From NCBI GenBank assembly GCA_964057225.1, contig OZ059897.1, positions 13,950,001 to 14,014,000 of the forward strand: a DNA stretch of 64,000 bases. Direction: 5' to 3'. The stretch is from Auanema rhodensis (Eukaryota; Nematoda; Chromadorea; Rhabditida; Rhabditidae). Below are positions 35,850 to 54,161 of the stretch, one piece after another (within the stretch, counting starts at the first letter, position 1; each line of letters starts with the position of its first letter). The notes under the pieces were generated by a model. That model searched no databases. It was given only the letters and a program-made list of their open reading frames with translations, and was not told the DNA's origin. The translations under genes were made by a program, and so were the position numbers.

Positions 35850-38268
35850 ACTCTTATCATGTGGCTAACTGCTTTTCTCTTTACATCTTTTTTTTTGCAT
35901 TTGTCTTGTTAAATCTGCTGCTTCTTCGTTTCTTTCGCTTTGGAACCAATAAACAATCCACGGACATTCGAATTTTTTCCTCACAATTATTACTCTCCCA
36001 CACATGAGAAAACAAAAAGTGTCTGCTTCTCAATCCTTCAATCTCTTCAATCCTCACTTGTCTGCTTCTTTTTTACTTCTGCTTCACTCGCTTTTTTTTA
36101 CTTTGAAATCCTAATATATACTAATACAAGAGACTTCTTCTCGATATGTTCTTCTATCCCAGTTGATATCCAGAATTTATCTATTTAATGTCAATTGCCG
36201 TTCTTCGTCTTATTCTACACTTACGCAGACATACTCACATGCATATACACATGCACACACGCCACTACGCGCTATCGATCCCGAAATGAATGAGGGGCTT
36301 GATTCCTCCGCCCTGCTCTGCGGCTTTCAGTTCACATGACTAATACTCTTTACTATATATGGCTATATTCTTTTTCATGTTCCCCAGACTGCTATGTTCC
36401 TGCCGTACACCAATGAACTCTAGAGCAGTTCAAGTCATGAGGAAGCTCTGAATTCGTACTCACGAAAGTTGGTAGCTAAGGAAATTAATCACTTTGAATA
36501 TTTAATTCCCTAGTTCTGAACAATTCTCTTTGTTTCTACAAACCATGCGGATCATTTTAAGTATTTGTACTTTTAAAATATTTTTTTGCATAAATTATTG
36601 GCGATTAAAACGTTTTAGTTGACCAGTTTCTGAACCTGTCGCTGAACGAAGCATTCACGTATATCAGTCACGTCATTTTCATTTTTAACGACGTCGGTTC
36701 TGGTTGTCGAGGATTGAAAACATTTCTTTCGCTTTCTTTCATGTCCCTAAAACTGTATTTTACTGATTGTATTCATCGCGACAAAAATATTACAAAATTT
36801 TTTAACAAAGATAATAATTGGTCAAAATAGATTCAATACAATTTCAATACTATTTTATGTTTTTATTTCACTATTATTCAAAATTACATCTAAGGTTTAA
36901 ATAAAAAGGAAATCAAAATTCTCAATCAAATTCCTTTTATAATTTAATTATCATAATATCATTTTATTTCTTTAATTTCGAAAGATTATCTTACAACTAC
37001 ATAATTATACATCAATTTAAAATATAATCAGGAATTATCTATGTCAATTTGTACACCAATTTCACTGATTCATCTTTTAATGAGACCATGGTTCAGCTAA
37101 AAAAGGTTAAACATTGAATAATCGATATAAAATTAGTTTATATATTTGCACTGCTTTTACAAGCGGCCCTGCCTACTAACAACGTCCGCCATTTTCATTT
37201 TACGCTTATCTCTATTTCTTTCTCTTTATGTTCCCCTCTTTCCTTCTGTCTCTCACTATTTCTCTCTCTAACTTTCCGGCTCTGCGTCATTGCAAATGTT
37301 CAGTATTATTGTTACCTTTATGAAACAATTCCCTTTTTCTAATCATTTATCATTTCGTCAACAACATTGTTCTTGCACACATAATTTATATTAAATATTT
37401 AGTGTCTTAGGCGAATTGTATCATTCGCCTTCATTTTTTTTAACTTTTTCCTTTGTATTTTTCTTTTTCATTCATTCATCACAAATAATTTCTTCCTGAT
37501 CGACTTTAAGATTTTCTGCGCACTACTTATCTGATATTTGTACACGGCTCATAGCTTTTCCCACACCTTTCCTATTGACTGCTCTATCGTGCTTTGGTTT
37601 TCCTTAGGTTAATAGTCCTTGAAATAAGTTTAACTGTTGCAAAGATCGAAAATTAGTTCAATTTTTTGTTTTTCATTTCATATATGCCTGTTTATTTTTT
37701 AACTCAAGTGTTCACAGTTCTTATCATCATCATGGTCTATTTCGTATACAGCTTGTTTTGATCACCTAACATTCGATTTCTCTTTCTTTATTTTTTGGCG
37801 TCCCTGCACCACTTTCTGTTATTAAACAGTACACCTAATAATTTCAAATATCCATCGCTTCGCCTTCCATATTTGAAGTGTACCTGTTTTGCGTGAGTTT
37901 GCTCAAGCCTCAGTGTAGGCTCTACTTATACAAACAAAGAGCTCTGTGCTTCTACTTACCTACATGTAGCAATAGAACCTATGTCATTTCTGGCTTTTTC
38001 TTGTCCACATTTCCTATATGTTTAACCATTATACTACCATTTTCCTTTTTACTTTCTCATTATTCAGATTCTTTTCCATTTTTCGACATTATGTTTTGTG
38101 TTTTCTGATCAATAATTGATGATTACGTAGAGAAATCAACTTCTAGTTTTTATACGATTAACATTTGTTATTGTGATCTCTCTTGATTCTTCTTTCTTCG
38201 ATATATATATATATAAAGACTACCTTAACAAAAATTATGTTTTTCAGCTTATCTCTATAATAAGGTAA

Positions 38269-38304
38269 CGAGGGGTGAAGAATATCGTGGGTAGTATCCC
38301 CTCG
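38269..38304 (+). promoter_or_regulatory. Short stem-loop just 5' of the RhoGAP start
   Basis: CGAGGGG (38269-38275) pairs perfectly with CCCCTCG (38298-38304), two bases before the start codon, with a 22-nt loop. In the mRNA it could impede initiation at this AUG. It may be chance. Confidence 0.25.
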
Positions 38305-38306
38305 CG

Positions 38307-41300
38307 ATGACAGTAGTGGCCAGCTACGGTATGGTTCTATGTGGCAACTCCGATGACCACCAATATCGCTATAGGGGGAAAATAGAAAAGTTTGACGATT
38401 CGTTTGGAAAATTACTAAAATGTTTCATTTTAGAGTAAAATTTGGTGTTCCTATCAATGAAGCTTTTGCTCATGATATTCCAGCTACATTATTGGTAAGT
38501 TTTGGTTTGAAACTTGAATTATAATTCATTATATAGATATTATTATTAAAAGTTAATAAAGAAGGACCATTAAAGAAAGATATATGGAGGGCTCCCGGAA
38601 ATCAAGCTCAGGTAAAAATTTGGATTTGTTTCGGAAAAGTTATTTTTGAATTCAGGTTCGAAAATTATCGCATATTATGCAACATGGTCGGCTTGTGAAT
38701 ATTGCCAATTTTAGCGTATATACAGCTGCTTCTGTAATTAAAGTGAGCTTGTTAATATAATTTTTTAATAAATAATAAGCTTTAAGAAATTTTTATCAAA
38801 GCTTCCTGGAGGCATTTTCGGTATTGAGAATGAGCAAACCTTGTTCAACAGTTCAGTGAATAATAATGATGCTGATAAACAAAGACAAGTGTTTTTCAGG
38901 TTCGTTTATATATTTTTTATTTTATAATTTTTTAGTGAAGTAGATCATATTTCAAGTCCATAATGACGTTCGATTATCTTTCTCATTTCTTTGTATTTGA
39001 CATGACAACATGAAATTATTTACTTTGTACCGTTCGACAAGCGTTCTTCAGTCTAACATTTTTTTTGATAGCTCACAATCTATTAAAAAAATAATTTGAT
39101 TCTTAGAATTCCTAGCATTTGTAGTACTCTCGTAAGCATGAATATTTTTCATATTTTTCAGAATATTCTGTTCACTTCCTGTTCCTTCTCAACATTTATT
39201 AGTTCTTCTTTTTGGAACATTTCGCATGGTTGCTGATTCTGCTGATTCTTTTGGTACTAAAATGACGCCTGATGCTATTGCTATATCTGTAGCACCCTCA
39301 CTTTTTCATTCTTGTATTCATGATGGTAGACAGGTATGTCTGTGTTCAATTGTTGTTTGAAATATTTTGTTTTTTAGGCTAAGGTTGAAGATGTTCAACG
39401 ATTCAAGTTAGCTTCTCAAGTTGTTAAATCAATTATTGTGTCATTTGGTCATACGAACCTCTTTCCTCGTGAATGTTACGAGTTTTATGCAAGAATTACG
39501 GGACGCACCTTAAGGGTGGATGAAAATTGGCTATTCACTTTCCAGTATCCATCAAGTAAGTTCTGTTTGTTTTTGATCAATTAGATTGCTTTAACTGTCG
39601 CAAATTTAAAAAACTAAAAGACGACCAGTAGAGCTTTATACATGGCTTTTGTAAGATTAGGCGTTTCTGAATATTTTCCGAATATTAAATCAAAAACACA
39701 AGCAATAGTTGCCTGAATCACCTTCTTAGATAAAGTTAATTGCGATATGTGAGCTAGTTTTATTCAATTGACCACCAACAGCTTAGTGGCATAGCACTAG
39801 CAATTTCCACGTTGTCCCGTTTAAACTTAAATTATCCTGTTTTGGATATCATGCGTATTAGCTCTCTATTTAATAATAGCAATGTGTTACTCCTTGAAGC
39901 TTTGTGATATCCAGAATTATTTTTTATGACCGCTCATAAGTCTCTTGCTCACCCTACTTTATAAACTGTAGCTTAGTTACAAGTGCATGTGTGTTTCTTT
40001 TGTTGACGTGTTTCCTAACTTTAGTTTTGCATGTTCGTCTGGAAAACACTGACTGTTTCAGTCTGTGCTGATTGATGTATTTCTACTCTATCAGTCATCA
40101 TTTCGGGTTTTATGGATCTTCTTATATTGTTTGTTCATTGGAACTATTGTTGTCATTCCTACCTAAAGAGGCATGTAAGTCGATCTCGCTGTCTTTTATG
40201 TCGTCTTAGTTGCTCCTCAGTAGTTTATGAGTGTGACTCTACTCGGAAGCGCTTTTGTGAAATTTTTTCCTTAAAAAAAATAAAAATGTATTTGGTTAGT
40301 CTAACCGTGGGTGTGAGGTGTTGTTGTTCACAGATCTTTCTTCTCCTGCCTTCTCCATGATGGCTGCAAAATGTGCTGGAGCTTACTCGTTGGCTGCCCT
40401 TCATTTGGAACACGAATCGGATCAGCAACTCGACAGCTCTCGGAAATCTTCAGTTCAACGTACAGGATCTCTACATCGTCACCCCCTTGCTCACACTGCG
40501 GATCATCCTAAGCGGCCACCTCATATTGTTGTTGATGTTGTAGATCTGAAACAATCTATAAGTTGCGATTTTTAATTTTTTTTAGACTGCGCTACCTCCA
40601 ATTTGCCTGCTAATTGTTTTTCTGTCTCTTATCTTAATACTGAATCTATATTCTGTTCAATTTATACGAATTTATCTCTTGAATTTATTCCATATTTGTC
40701 TCTTGCCTTGAATTTGCATAATTCGTATCCTTTATTGTCTAAGCTCAATGTGCTCTAAATTGACTGTTTGCAAACAATGTTGATACGGCATCAGTTCTTT
40801 CTATGTTAGCAAAATTGGAATATTACTTCTAACTTTTACTGTTTTAATAATTAATATTGTTCAACAACCTCTTCCATGGTTCTTAAGACCGATTACTCAC
40901 TTTCATCTCACATGTCTCATAATAACTTTTGTGCTTCCTTATAACCATAAGATTAGGTCGTGATCTTGTTTTTATTGGTCAAAAACTATGATACGTGTAA
41001 CACTGCTATTCATTTATGTCTATAAATGCTCATAATATAACTGTTCCTTTTTCATCGTTAATGTATTGTGTAATTTAATTTAACTAGCTCACTCGCAATT
41101 AAGGTATGTTCATGCGATTGTTTTTGTTTTTCTCTTACTCATTTTTACCCTTTTTTTTTAGGAAGTTCTTCAAGACCGAATGTTGTGATTAGTGATTCCT
41201 CTACAACTGAGACACCAGTCTCTAATCACCCAATCGTTCGAAAATCAACAACAACTTCAAATAACAATCGTCTTAGTAATCGTTTGAGTAGTAGCGTTGG

Positions 41301-42143
41301 AGAGGTATAAAAAATATTTGAATGTCTGTCAGATTTTAAAATTTTCAAGGTTCTGCATGAAACGAGTGATGTAGAGGATCATTTGGAAATGGAAGCTCTT
41401 CGACCTTTCACTGCTTGTGCTGGAGATACGGGTCGGTCTTTATCTTGTCTAGATTGGGTTCATGAGAATCAAGCACGCAGAATGAAAAGTAGAAGTGATT
41501 GGTCAGTTAGTATATAATTGTATTAGAGCATGTTGAATATTCTAGGTTTCTTTCGCCCTTTCTTCCGGATAAATCTAACTCAAGGTCTGTTGACTATTTC
41601 ATCGATGCCTTTCCAAAAAAGGAAGGAAGATTGAATGAAAATAGGATAAATATTCAAAACGAGGTTCTCTTGGAAGAAAAGATACCTTCTAGTCCATTAG
41701 ATCGTCAACCCCTTGGCAATCGTCAGAGTTCCCAAAATGAAATAAATCAAAGAATAACTTCGGTAATTCCCAAATTAAGAAAATTCTTTATAACTACTTA
41801 TCTTAGAAAACCTCTACAGTATTACCTATAAATCTAGCAGGTTGGGGTCCTCCATCGAGCACACCAACTGTATCTGCTATTACTAGGAGGCGTTCTTGGC
41901 GTGTACGTGGAATGAAGGATTTAAATGAATCTTCCATGAAAACGGTACGTTTGGCAGAATATTATTCGGTTTTACAGTTTCGTTCAGCACTCATTAGATT
42001 ATCCAAATCCACCATCATCTAACGTGCAAGCATCACATGCGCACAGTGTTGGAGGAGAAATTTGGATTGCTGATGTTACAGGAGGAGACGAAATTCCAAA
42101 AAAACGTCGAAGTCTCAAAAAAAAAGTTTCCACCCATTTCTGA
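38307..42143 (+). CDS. RhoGAP-domain protein (ARHGAP20/TAGAP-like), GTPase-activating
   Basis: Stimulates GTP hydrolysis by Rho-family GTPases. The start codon at 38307 lies 60 nt after an acceptor-like TTTTTCAG. The short N-terminus (MTVVASYGMVLCGNSDD, then RGKIEK) splices through a 45-nt intron into the GAP domain: KFGVPINEAF, LLKVNKEGPLKKDIWRAPGN with the arginine finger in IWRAPG, KKFLSKLPGGIFG, LPVPSQHLLVLLFGTFRMV, and MTPDAIAISVAPSLFHS. The pattern (FGVP, GPxxxxIWR, KxFLxxLPG) fits the ARHGAP20/TAGAP/FAM13 branch better than classical RhoGAPs. After FTFQYPS the C-terminal half is Ser/Thr-rich and probably disordered (DSSTTETPVSNHP, TNNNRLSN type segments) and ends in a basic tail KKRRSLKKKVSTHF with TGA at 42141. 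The 1.6-kb intron after 39556 contains a phase-matched candidate cassette exon (listed). Domain function is sure; subfamily is tentative. Confidence 0.87.
40334..40561 (+). CDS. Candidate cassette exon or alternative 3' end of the RhoGAP gene
   Basis: Inside the 1.6-kb intron, after a TTGTTCACAG acceptor, the frame reads LSSPAFSMMAAKCAGAYSLA, then LHLEHESDQQLDSS, RKSSVQRTGSLHRHPLAH and HPKRPPHIVVDVVDLKQSI. It is not low complexity, and its GC content is above the surrounding intron. Entry phase (one base carried from the previous exon) and length (226 = 3n+1) let it splice without frame change into the exon at 41161 through a weak donor GTTGCG. If the donor is not used, the product ends SCDF at TAA 40573-40575. 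Both outcomes are coherent. Confidence 0.55.
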
Positions 42144-43515
42144 ATGGATTCTCTGATTTTAATATTTTTGCCTTAAGGTAGAACCTTGCTTTCCATCGTT
42201 TTCTTAGGCTTATGCAATGCATATTAATAATTTCACTCAGGAAGTATTCTTGCCTATATATAGCATAATTGCTGTTATCATGCATTGAACCCTCACAAGG
42301 CCGGGCCTATCTTTCCTTGTAACCTCATTCAAATTGTTGTCTTAATCATTTCTTGGTTGTGTATCGATCGTCTTTCATTTGGCCTTCTAAAAAGAATATT
42401 TTAAGGCTATTTATATTCATTTTCTTTCTTTTTTTGTGATTATACTTGTTTCACTTACTTCGGAACTATTCTTTTTGGAGGTACCATAATACTGAGCTCA
42501 ATGTATGTACCCTGCTTTTAGCCTTTTACTGTTTATGTGTTGATTAATAAATTTATTCCACCTTCCAACACTACTAGTATCATGTTTTACGTTATCACGA
42601 AGTTGCATTACTACTTTCATGAGATATAATCCACTAATCCATTCGGTATATTTGTCCGTAATATGATGTTGCAAAAATAGAAAACACTGTTCATCAAAAC
42701 TAGTCTACTCTGTTATTCTGATATCCTGCTACGTTTAACAAATTTTGAAGTGTAGGCAGCTAATTTCCGTACATTGGGCAAAACTGAAATTCATACAATT
42801 TTCCAGAACCACTAGTTTCGTTGTCAGACTTATATTTAGCTTTGCTCTCAAAGCAAGGCTCCATGATTAGTAGAAATATTGCATTAAAATGTCGAGAACT
42901 CATATCTTTGACTATTAAATAGGAAGCTTTTCTTTTTTCTCAAATTCATATAGGAATGATAACATGACACCTTTCTGTTGCTAGTTAGCAAAAATAACAA
43001 AAAATCTCAGTGAGGTTTTCTGAACATTTATTGTTCATAATAAACAGAACCAAATAAGAATGAGACAAGCTACATACACTCAAAGATGAAGGTGATAGCA
43101 ATAGTCTTGTGAGATACATTACACAAAATCTACTAAGCTTAGACTCCTATGAACATGAATATTGGGTTAATAATTCCAATTGCTATGTTTGCTTTCACCT
43201 TATATTTTGTCGAATTCTTCTTGTTGTTGCAAGATGATACATATTTTTTAGCTTTTGAATAATTAATACATCTAATAAATTTCTTTTGTATTTATGATTC
43301 ATTATTAAAATTACGTACTGAACTTTCCTTTTCGGTGCGACGCAGTAACACACGGACTATCCTTTCATATTTTCATAATATTATCAATATAAAAACAAAA
43401 AAACTACGTGAACAAATCCGCTATAGTGTGCTAATTATATACTTATCTAATGGTTCTTTTACTATTCGAAATATGAATATTAATTTGCTGATGTATTATA
43501 GAAATAGGTTAAAAT
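42144..43515. other. 3' flank of RhoGAP gene and intergenic
   Basis: About 1.4 kb with no exon recognised. Possible AATAAA-type polyadenylation signals lie near 42545. An acceptor-like ATTATAG sits 15 nt before the diphosphomevalonate decarboxylase start. A minus-type shadow frame at 43335-43604 overlaps the next gene in the wrong frame and is discarded. Confidence 0.45.
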
Positions 43516-44963
43516 ATGGAAAAGTCTATTACAGTAAGAGTATCCTCGAATATAGCATTGATAAAGTATTGGGGAAAGAAATGTTTGGTGAGCACCTTGA
43601 GTGATTAAAATTAAATAATGTCGATTGGTTAGACGTATAACACCCCACTTAATGATTCCGTATCTGTTACCATTGACGATCTTTCTGCCGTGACAAAAGT
43701 GCTATGTATTGCCGAACAAGGGAAAGATTCTGTCTTAATCAATGGGAAAGAGGTTGATTTAGTAGGCAGTCCGAGATTTAAGAAATGTTTCGAGGTAAAG
43801 TAAATAAGATTTTTTCAAATTAGTATTGTACGTTTTAAAGGAAGTACGAAAACTATTAAGAAAGAAATCAAAGATTGATGATAGTGGGGAAATTGTTCAT
43901 CCTGTTTACACTTTTCATGTGGGTTTTTAAATTAAAAAATATATAAAATAGATTATTTAGGTTACCTCTGTTACTAATTTTCCTGTTGGTGCTGGTTTAG
44001 CTAGTTCCGCAGCAGGTTTTGCTGCTATTGCATTTGCGATGGGAGAGTTATTCGATTTAGATAGAAAAACTGTTTCTCGAATAGCCAGATTAGGTATAAT
44101 ATACGATTTAGGCTCTTATTATTTTACACGTATTTAGGATCCGGAAGTGCATGCCGTAGTATTTGTGATGGGTTAGTCCATTGGAGAGCTGGGATTGATG
44201 AAACTGGTTTAGATTCATATGCTGAGGTTTGAATTTTTTTAAGCAATATAGTTTTAATATTGTTTTCAAGTCGATTGTTTCATCGTCTCATTGGAAGTCC
44301 TTGCGGTCCTTAATTTTAGTGTTAGACAGTTCAGAAAAGAAAATCGGAAGTTCTATAGGAATGCAAAGATCTGCTGAGACAAGTGCTTTGATTAAGTACA
44401 GAGCATCTAAAGTTGTTCCAGAACGAGTGGAAAAGTTGATTATCAGAATAAGGCCAAGAATGATAGTTATGTTTCAGATTACGTAAAGCTTATGAAGAAC
44501 ATAATTTTGCTGATCTAGGAGAAATTATAATGAAAGATAGTAATCAATTTCATGCTATTTGTTTAGATTCTTATCCCCCCATAAAGGTATTGATCTTCAG
44601 TTTGTTATATAATTACAAAGTAACTTTTAAGTATTTGAATAATGATTCCTGGAAAGTTATTGATGTGGTTCACAGTTTTAATGAGGGTGGAATTCGTGCA
44701 GCGTACACATTCGATGCAGGGCCAAACGCATGTTTGTTCACAGTAGAAGTTGGTGCTGAGACTCTTTCGAAAAATATATAATTTTGCTGCAGGAAAATGT
44801 AGAAGCCTTAATAGAAGCATTGAAAAAGGATTTCACTATTGAGTGCATCACGTTGGGAGGAAAGGCTCTACCTCAAGAAATTTCGGGTGAAGAAAATAAA
44901 TCCAAAATACTGAATTTGATTCGAAGTGATGTTGGTAAAGGACCCGAGGTTTTAGTTCATTAA
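43516..44963 (+). CDS. mvd-1: Diphosphomevalonate decarboxylase (mevalonate pathway, GHMP kinase fold)
   Basis: Converts mevalonate 5-diphosphate plus ATP to isopentenyl diphosphate, CO2 and ADP in the cytosol, supplying isoprenoids for dolichol, ubiquinone and prenylation. Exon 1 (43516-43587) encodes [20 protein letters not shown] with KKCL, matching the [10 protein letters not shown] start motif. Exon 2 (43633-43794) gives [13 protein letters not shown]. Then follow the GHMP ATP loop [82 protein letters not shown] and the catalytic-Asp segment [16 protein letters not shown]. The frame ends GPEVLVH with TAA at 44961-44963. The order and length (roughly 370 aa) are normal for the family. The residues before NIA are VSS instead of the usual APV, a minor departure. 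The gene converges with malic enzyme (268 bp between stops). The symbol follows the C. elegans orthologue name from memory. Confidence 0.93.
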
Positions 44964-45230
44964 TAAATTAAGAAAGATTATTACTTATACTATTGTTTGA
45001 TTTTGATGGGTTTAGAAATGTTTTGGATTTGTATTTTGTTATTGTTTCTTTTAAATGTTCTATGTTTAAGAAATATTTATGTGTTGGGGTTGACTAGAGA
45101 ATTTCGAAATGAAATCAGTAGTAAAACTAATGTTAACAATAATTGCTGTGATAGTAAACGAATTATTTACAAAAAAAACTGAGAATCATACTAAAAGCTT
45201 CTTTCACTACCGTACTAAAGCAATATTGAC

Positions 45231-47783
<2,553 letters not shown>

Positions 47784-48648
47784 GATCAGCAGACAAGAGA
47801 GGAATTACCAGCAATCGTTAGGCACACCAACAATTGTTGTACGGCTGAAACAACTCTAAAAATGAGAACATGTGAACTGACAGAAAACAAAAATCAAGAC
47901 AATTTGTTAAAAAACACGGGACTAGAATATTGCAACAGCCTTGAAATTAAAAACGTTAGATTTTCGCATTAACAAGAACATTGTTACTCAAATACGCAGC
48001 TGACACATTCAACAAATAACGAGAATCTTGTAATCAACTTCATGCACACTTGTCAGGAAAGCATACCGTGCTGTGGAAAAGAAACCAGTATAATAAATAA
48101 TAATATATTTTACAAATTTATTACAACTTCTTATTACCATTCTAAGAACAGAGACAATTGAAATGCGATCAGTTTGTTTGGTGGGGAATAAAATTTGGCT
48201 CGTTTCGAGATCACCGCAGTAAACATTTGTATATAAAGTAAAAAATTAAATAAAGAAACAAAACGAATCAATCGTTAAACGCTGTCGCAGTTATCTACTG
48301 GGCGATAACACAAAGCGCCATCATGCGCGAAAAGAAAGATATACAACAGTCAGTTGCTCTAACCTCTCGCAAGCTTAGTTTACAAATAATAATAATAATG
48401 AAATAGAACAATAATAACAAAACATCCAACAATTATACTGACGTAGATAACAATCCCCTGAGAGTCAGATTGTTTTAAATGTACAAAAGTTTAAAAAATT
48501 TCCATATATTCGAGTACTCTCGAAATTTGTTAATATTGCACAGTGGCTCAATCAGATTGCGATAAATTGTGAAAAAAAATACGCAAACTAAAGGATCAAA
48601 AAATACAGAGAGCAAGGTAGAAAAAATAAGAAAGCAGTGGAAATGAAA
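47784..48648. other. Spacer upstream of malic enzyme, downstream of jmjd-2
   Basis: About 865 bp between two minus-strand genes. It should hold the malic-enzyme promoter. AT-rich, with AATAATAATAATAATG near 48387. No other feature was found. Confidence 0.45.
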
Positions 48649-52465
<3,817 letters not shown>

Positions 52466-54161
52466 AAGAACCTGTATTAATATGATTATGTATATATATA
52501 TATATAATTTATTTATTTATATATTACTATAAGTAGGCAACATAAAATAACAAAGAAAAGAGCAACACAAAAATAAGACATCAACTTTACAGCGTGCCTG
52601 GGTTTTTCAGTCTCAAAGCAAATCATTACTTCGTGAATTAGTGTGGTATTTATAATGTGCTCAGATGTAAATGTAATATTTTTTATACTATTAAACAACT
52701 TTTCGGAAAATATTGATATTGATAATACCCTAAAAGAAAATAAGATTAATACATAGACACAGCCGCAGTATTTCAGCGTTGTCCCAGAGACGCGATCAGG
52801 CCCGCAACACAAAGTAGCAGACTTTATAATATTGAACTTAACGATAACCTGTGAACAAAATTTGAAAGCTTTAACGAAAAATTATCGTTATGCAGTTCAA
52901 AAAATATTCACACTAAAAAAAAAAAGAATTTAATCCATTAAATTTTAGTGGGCACCTTTTTAGTTACACCTAATTTGTGCTTTTGGAGATGTTCTATATT
53001 CGAAACTCAAAAAGCATCCCCCAAAGCCGTTTATTTTAGTCGAGGCAAAATCTCTGGGCTCCTTCTCAGCAAAGACTCGCGGGAGCTAATCGAGCCCAAT
53101 ACCCCTCAGCGAATTCGAACGAGGCCCCGGCTGTTTGCCTACTATCGATCCTGCGAACATAGGCCGCGTCCCCGCCACATTCGCCGTCTCATCGACTGCA
53201 GTCGCGGCCTCGGCCGACCATGGTCGCTCTTATTCGAAGACACAGAAACGCCATAAAGCTTTGGATTAGGGCCAAAACTTATACAGATGCCGAACAAGCG
53301 AATGCACGTAAAAGGGTTCAAACATGAAAAAAACTAGTGTGTTTTCTGAAAAGAAAGCAATTTCGTAAAAGTGAGATATGAGACTAACTATATAAGTATT
53401 AGTTATTTCATTTTGTTTTGCTTATATATTGAGGAAACGAGTCTTCAATACAACAAGAATGAGTGGATATAGCTACAGAAGAAAAGACATAAGCTCCTTT
53501 TTTTCTTCCTAAATCTTTTCATCAGTTATCCACAAAACTTTCTCCCCTTTTTCTGATTGATAAAAAAGTATTTTAACCGAAATATTTTCAGGTTCTAGTT
53601 ACAAAATTGTTAAGAAATAATAGTGTCTTAGGCACTTTTTGTTCGACATTCTCTTTTATCTTCCCCTGCCGCTGCTCATTCTTCTTGTGACTAGCTCTTT
53701 CTGCTTTGGATTAATTCCCTTCTTCTCACCCTATCTCCCTCCTACTCTAATTCTCTATTTCTCTCGATTTCCAATATTTTTCTCTTTTTCTCTCTTCTCT
53801 CTCTTCCTCTCTCCCTGTTCGAATGTAGCCCCTCAATAGCTTGGCGTCTCACTATTGCCGCGCACAGCAGTCGCGTGCTGTTGTTTTGCCCGCCCTCGCC
53901 CGTGATCGCGCGTCCCGATACGCAGTCGCAGCTCCGCCTACTCCACCAAACGGCGTCCTACCACTCTATTCCTAGCCATTTCTTTTCTACGCGTCGTCTA
54001 TTTTCCTCCCCTCTTCTCCTTTTTCGTACCAATCTTACATTATCTTTGTAAAAGTTTAGTATTTTTTTATGTACAAGTTATTTATAATAACTTACTCGTT
54101 GATTTAAAGAATCATTGCTTTTTATATTTGTATCTTATTGCTATTTTGTTTCAGAATAGAA
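52466..54161. other. Divergent jmjd-2 / HMG promoter region with GC-rich islands
   Basis: Holds the promoters of jmjd-2 (minus) and the HMG gene (plus). Two GC-rich, CpG-containing patches stand out from the AT-rich surroundings: about 53020-53270 and 53840-53960. Between and after them are pyrimidine-rich tracts. A 99-codon minus-strand frame (52513-52812) is listed separately as uncertain. Confidence 0.5.
52513..52812 (-). CDS. Uncertain small membrane-protein frame
   Basis: The minus-strand frame ends with IFSEKLFNSIKNITFTSEHI, a charged middle (CFETEKPRHAVKLM) and a C-terminal hydrophobic segment (SYFCVALFFVILCCLLIVIY). Composition in the last 70 codons is protein-like, but the 5' part runs through an acceptor-like TTCTTTTAG at about 52732, so an upstream exon would be needed and none is clear. 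It could be an additional 5' part of the jmjd-2 locus or nothing. No family recognised. Confidence 0.25.
   Translation of the reverse strand: MCCGPDRVSGTTLKYCGCVYVLILFSFRVLSISIFSEKLFNSIKNITFTSEHIINTTLIHEVMICFETEKPRHAVKLMSYFCVALFFVILCCLLIVIYK

Larger units (their letters stand above)
28174..38306. other. Gene desert, second part; pyrimidine-rich, no protein gene seen
   Basis: About 10 kb without a supportable coding exon. The plus strand is dominated by CT-rich and T-rich runs, and open frames (28191-28403, 30754-31149, 35631-35912, 35940-36188 and similar) are low-complexity Ser/Phe/Leu readings. There is a (CT)n run at 35783-35843, and purine tracts at 32480-32520 and 35450-35505. A mid-size hairpin lies at 29922-29969. 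A first non-coding exon or enhancers of the RhoGAP gene downstream could lie here. Confidence 0.4.

Noticed and set aside
45086-45110. TGACTAGAG, the seed of the mir-44/61/247 family
   Set aside because: No opposing arm upstream; it lies in the 3' flank of the decarboxylase gene.
53090-53160. tRNA B-box-like GTTCGAATTC on the minus strand
   Set aside because: No A box at a proper distance and no acceptor stem.
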